Source: WTGA01 sp965231865 (GTDB lineage Bacteria > Pseudomonadota > Gammaproteobacteria > Arenicellales > Poriferihabitantaceae). Taken from it: a DNA stretch of 64,000 bases. The DNA lies in assembly GCA_965231865.1 (NCBI GenBank), contig CBDDOJ010000002.1:310001-374000 (forward strand), read 5' to 3'. Below are positions 61,706 to 64,000 of the stretch, piece by piece. Every line of letters starts with the position of its first letter. Within the stretch, counting starts at the first letter, position 1. The notes under the pieces are model-generated. The model saw nothing but the letters and a program-made list of their open reading frames with translations. It was not told the origin of the DNA and ran no database searches. Position numbers and translations under genes: made by a program.

Positions 61706-63003
61706 ATTATATACCTGATTGCCCATGCTAAAAGGGCACTCCGGCATCCATTTGACGCTTCACAGGCCGGGTAACCCCGCCACCTCCACGTCCAGCTGCC
61801 CCATTCCCGGAGGCCAATATATTCAATGCCGCATTCAAATCGGCATTGTCCCGATGACCGCAGCACAGACAGTGAAAATCTGCCTGGGTCTTTCTGTTAT
61901 TCCTGTCTTTGCTCCCGCACTGGTGGCAGGTTTGTGATGTGTACGCCGCCGGAACCTTCGTTACGGTTGCCTTGTATCCAAGGCACTGCTCCAGCTTTCC
62001 CCATCCACTCGCCAGTATTACCCGGTTCAGCCCGGCTTTGGCTTTGACATTCTTACCGGGGTTTTCCATGTCTCCCTTTGCCGAAGCGGACATGTTCCTG
62101 ATCTTCAAATCTTCCAGGTAAACGACATTGTACCGGTCAGCAATCTCCCTGCTGGTCTTGTGGCACCAGTTCGTCCGGTTCTGCTCAATTGCCTTGATGG
62201 TTTTCCGGCACAGGGTTTTTGCTTTCAGGTAGCGGTTCGAAGGATTGATTCCCTTCTTCCGGTTGCCTTTTTGCCTGCGTGCCATCATGCGCTGATACCG
62301 CTTCCTGCGGACCTCAAGACGGAGGTTTCTTTCCTGCAGGTATACTTCCCCATCCGAACAGGTAATCTGCCCGACATTCCGGTCGATGCCGACTTCCTTG
62401 ACGGCTTCCATTGATTCTTCGGCCTGAATCTCATAAGAGATATAGGCATACCATTTACCGGCTTCACACTTGATCGTACCCGACACCGCTTTCGCTTCCG
62501 GGTAAGGATTGTTTCCGACCAGTGTGACCTGTCCAATCCTCTGAATGTGCAGGCTGGTTCCATTCAGTTTGAATAGACCGGTTGCAATTTGAAAAGATGG
62601 GCCGTGCGTATGCTTTCCGTGAAACTTCGGCAGACCGCCCCTGCCTTTGTAAAATTCCCTGTAAGTGGTTTCTATCGGCTTTAACGACAATCTGACAATG
62701 TTCGCCGAGTAGTCCTGTAACCACGGATAGGCTCTCCGAAGATTGGTGAATTGCTTGTTGAGCGTGTACCAGCGAGGGTCCGCCTTGCCGTAAAAGACGT
62801 ATTCATCCCGCAGTTTGGCAACAAAATGGTTCCAGACGAACCGGCAGGCTCCCGCCAGTTCATAGAGTTTCCTGGCCTTTGCCTCGGTCCTGGGATGCAG
62901 ACGGTAGCGGATTGTGCGGTGGGTTTTCATTGCGGATTAGAGTATACACTATCCCATTTCCTGATTTTGGTGTTCATTAGGCTTGGGCAATCAGGGATAT
63001 AAT
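61706..63003 (-). mobile_element. tnpB-only insertion element with terminal inverted repeats
   Basis: A 1.3-kb element inserted in a uracil-DNA glycosylase gene. Ends: 61706-61728 and the reverse complement of 62981-63003 match at 21 of 23 positions (ATTATAT.CCTGATTGCCCA.GC). It contains only tnpB; no tnpA transposase is present. The left repeat overlaps the tnpB stop by one base. No target duplication is obvious, and host sequence was lost at the site. Confidence 0.7.
61728..62930 (-). CDS. tnpB: RNA-guided nuclease TnpB/OrfB (IS200/IS605 type)
   Basis: Apparently intact TnpB of 400 residues, an omega-RNA-guided RuvC nuclease of transposons and ancestor of Cas12. RuvC residues are D183 in VGIDRNVGQ, E273 in VVYLEDLKIRNM and D364 in RDNADLNAALNIL; zinc-ribbon cysteines are C335, C338, C354 and C357. 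The N-terminal domain starts MKTHRTIRYRLHPRTEAKARKLY. By analogy the guide RNA would come from the gene's 3' end and the right end near 61706-61800. A diverged, disrupted relative lies at 39.5-41.7 kb. Confidence 0.9.
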   Translation of the reverse strand: MKTHRTIRYRLHPRTEAKARKLYELAGACRFVWNHFVAKLRDEYVFYGKADPRWYTLNKQFTNLRRAYPWLQDYSANIVRLSLKPIETTYREFYKGRGGLPKFHGKHTHGPSFQIATGLFKLNGTSLHIQRIGQVTLVGNNPYPEAKAVSGTIKCEAGKWYAYISYEIQAEESMEAVKEVGIDRNVGQITCSDGEVYLQERNLRLEVRRKRYQRMMARRQKGNRKKGINPSNRYLKAKTLCRKTIKAIEQNRTNWCHKTSREIADRYNVVYLEDLKIRNMSASAKGDMENPGKNVKAKAGLNRVILASGWGKLEQCLGYKATVTKVPAAYTSQTCHQCGSKDRNNRKTQADFHCLCCGHRDNADLNAALNILASGNGAAGRGGGGVTRPVKRQMDAGVPF

Positions 63004-63425
63004 CCCCTTTTCTTTCTTTGGTGACCAAGATGATACCGATGGGAATACTGGCCGATGGCAAGCGTCAGCGTGATTGCGGGAAGAAAGCCCAGCAGTTTTG
63101 CCCGCCAGGTGTCTGCGCATTCCGGCCGGGGGGGCAGGTCGCCGCTCCTGCCCGTTCCCGGATCACAAAATCCCATGGGGAGGATGGCGATTTTGCCGGG
63201 GTCGTAAAAGGTGGCCCGGTCGACGTTCATCCACTGCCGCAAGCGGTCACCGCTGGGGTCGTTGAACGGAACCCCGGTGTTGTGGACACGAATCCCGGGA
63301 GCCTGGCCCGCCACCAGGGTCCTTGCACCTGGTGCGGCACGGAAAACCGGGTTCGCGCCTTGCGGAAGCATCGGTTCACAAAGCCGGCACCGCTGGATTT
63401 CTCTGGTCAGGGCGGCAAGGGACAT
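62991..63425 (-). pseudogene. Uracil-DNA glycosylase family gene, 5' part (disrupted)
   Basis: The first 140 codons of a UDG-superfamily protein (COG1573-like): CRLCEPMLPQGANPVF near 14, LVAGQAPGIRVHNTGVPFND near 37 and GDLPPRPECADTWRAKLLGFLP near 95, ending in LTLAIGQYSHRYHLGHQRKK before the element. The frame stops at 62991 inside the terminal repeat of the tnpB element, adding a few foreign residues. The C-terminal active-site part is missing, so the enzyme is very likely inactive. Its start directly follows the dsbB stop, so the two were an operon. Confidence 0.82.
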
Positions 63426-63908
63426 CTATGGCCTGGGAAATACCAGCCGAAGGGACAGCAATGTGAGCAGGACAAGCCAGATCAGGCTCCATCCCGGCAT
63501 GGAAATCGCCAATAGAGTCCAGGAGACTTCAGCGCACTCACCGGAACCTTTCAGCACGGTTTCCAGTACCTGGACAAGGGGAAAGGCATCCAGCATGAAT
63601 TCGAGACTGGGCCCGCATTCCGGAACCTGGTCTTCGGGCAGGTTTTGCAGCCAGACATGCCGGCCCGCAATGGCGGCACCAGACAGTCCGCTGAGGATTG
63701 CCAGCAGGCCATAGATGCGTTGTCCGAGCCTTCGGGGGTTGTGCAAAAAGCAAACCAGAAAGACAAGGCCCATGACGATAAAGGCCACCCGCTGGAAAAT
63801 ACACAGGGGGCAGGGGTCAAGCCCCTCAATATGCTGGAAGTACAGGGCAATGGCGATAAGTGCGAAGCAGGTGATGAATCCGGCAAAGGAAATGATGCGA
63901 CTGGACAT
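63426..63908 (-). CDS. dsbB: Disulfide bond formation protein DsbB
   Basis: Inner-membrane quinone reductase that reoxidises DsbA, 160 residues with four membrane helices. The first redox pair is C33/C36 in LDPCPLCIFQRVAF; the second pair lies in the second periplasmic loop, one Cys in QVPECGPSLEFML near 98 and one in GSGECAEVSWTLL near 124. The Arg in CPLCIFQR is the quinone-site residue. ATG 63908 is used; the open frame to 63995 adds a non-family leader. The last 92 bases of the window upstream of it contain no gene I can support and presumably carry its promoter. Confidence 0.92.
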   Translation of the reverse strand: MSSRIISFAGFITCFALIAIALYFQHIEGLDPCPLCIFQRVAFIVMGLVFLVCFLHNPRRLGQRIYGLLAILSGLSGAAIAGRHVWLQNLPEDQVPECGPSLEFMLDAFPLVQVLETVLKGSGECAEVSWTLLAISMPGWSLIWLVLLTLLSLRLVFPRP

Positions 63909-64000
63909 GGCCTGGAAAATGATTGTCGATAAACAGGGTGATCTTCTGATTTTACATGAGCAGGGAGCCATGCTTTGAACTATTGAGCCCATCAATATCC

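Noticed and set aside
63715..63978. Plus-strand frame at the right edge ending in a plausible-looking tail (VDKQGDLLILHEQGAML)
   Set aside because: Most of it runs antisense through dsbB and nothing supports a start in the short free region, so it was not called as a gene.
1..64000. CRISPR arrays, tRNA and rRNA genes
   Set aside because: No regularly spaced direct repeats, no cas genes and no tRNA or rRNA sequence were recognised; a covariance-model search could still reveal small RNAs that I cannot see.

Overview
The window looks like the replication-origin region of a GC-rich proteobacterium, most likely an uncultured, free-living gammaproteobacterium. The basis is the divergent pepA/lptFG pair, an atpIBEFHAGDC operon joined to rsmG-parA-parB, a dnaA-dnaN-gyrB block, a dsbB gene and the general similarity of the proteins; no rRNA or tRNA gene is visible, so taxonomy is inference. 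The layout is not canonical. rpmH-rnpA-yidC-mnmE-mnmG do not lie between rsmG and dnaA; that place holds pckA, a LysW carrier-protein amino acid cluster and a dimethylglycine-dehydrogenase-like gene. recF is missing between dnaN and gyrB, and its place holds two perfect parS sites.

Region by region. 0-5.8 kb: pepA (cut by the window edge), lptF-lptG for LPS export, and a likely methylthioadenosine-salvage operon (GLYR-like reductase, mtnA, class II aldolase). 5.8-18 kb, minus strand: the whole F1Fo ATP synthase operon, a peroxiredoxin-like gene, parB, parA, rsmG and pckA. 18-22.9 kb, plus strand: lysW, lysX/argX, argC/lysY, an Ntn-type class II amidotransferase-like gene, lysZ and lysJ. 22.9-25.5 kb: a FAD/GcvT demethylase on the minus strand. 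25.8-31.8 kb: dnaA, a DnaA-box-rich gap that I take as the oriC candidate, dnaN, a parS-bearing gap, gyrB and a strong terminator. 31.9-39.4 kb: housekeeping genes (EamA transporter, serA, SDR, rarA, moaC, moeA, methyltransferase).

39.4-43.4 kb is an accessory island: a tnpB gene whose middle is replaced by a piece of a type I restriction operon (hsdS tail, yhcG nuclease, hsdR head), followed directly by a complete DDE insertion sequence. 43.5-53 kb is ordinary metabolism (SDR, DsbA-like, alcohol dehydrogenase, flavin reductase, csaA, proS, asparaginase, ltaE, DUF1185). 53-60.4 kb is an Mrp-type cation/proton antiporter operon of unusual composition, with a DUF4040-MrpB fusion and three MrpD-like subunits but no MrpA N-terminal part. 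60.4-64 kb has a Rieske oxygenase, then a uracil-DNA glycosylase gene split by a tnpB-only element with inverted-repeat ends, then dsbB.

The most unusual system is the LysW cluster. The 54-residue carrier ends in Gln instead of the Glu to which substrates are normally attached, LysK is not encoded nearby, and an N-terminal-Cys amidohydrolase of the EgtC/GATase-II type sits inside the operon. A deamidation-maturation step like that of Pup by Dop, or a LysK replacement, is a testable explanation.
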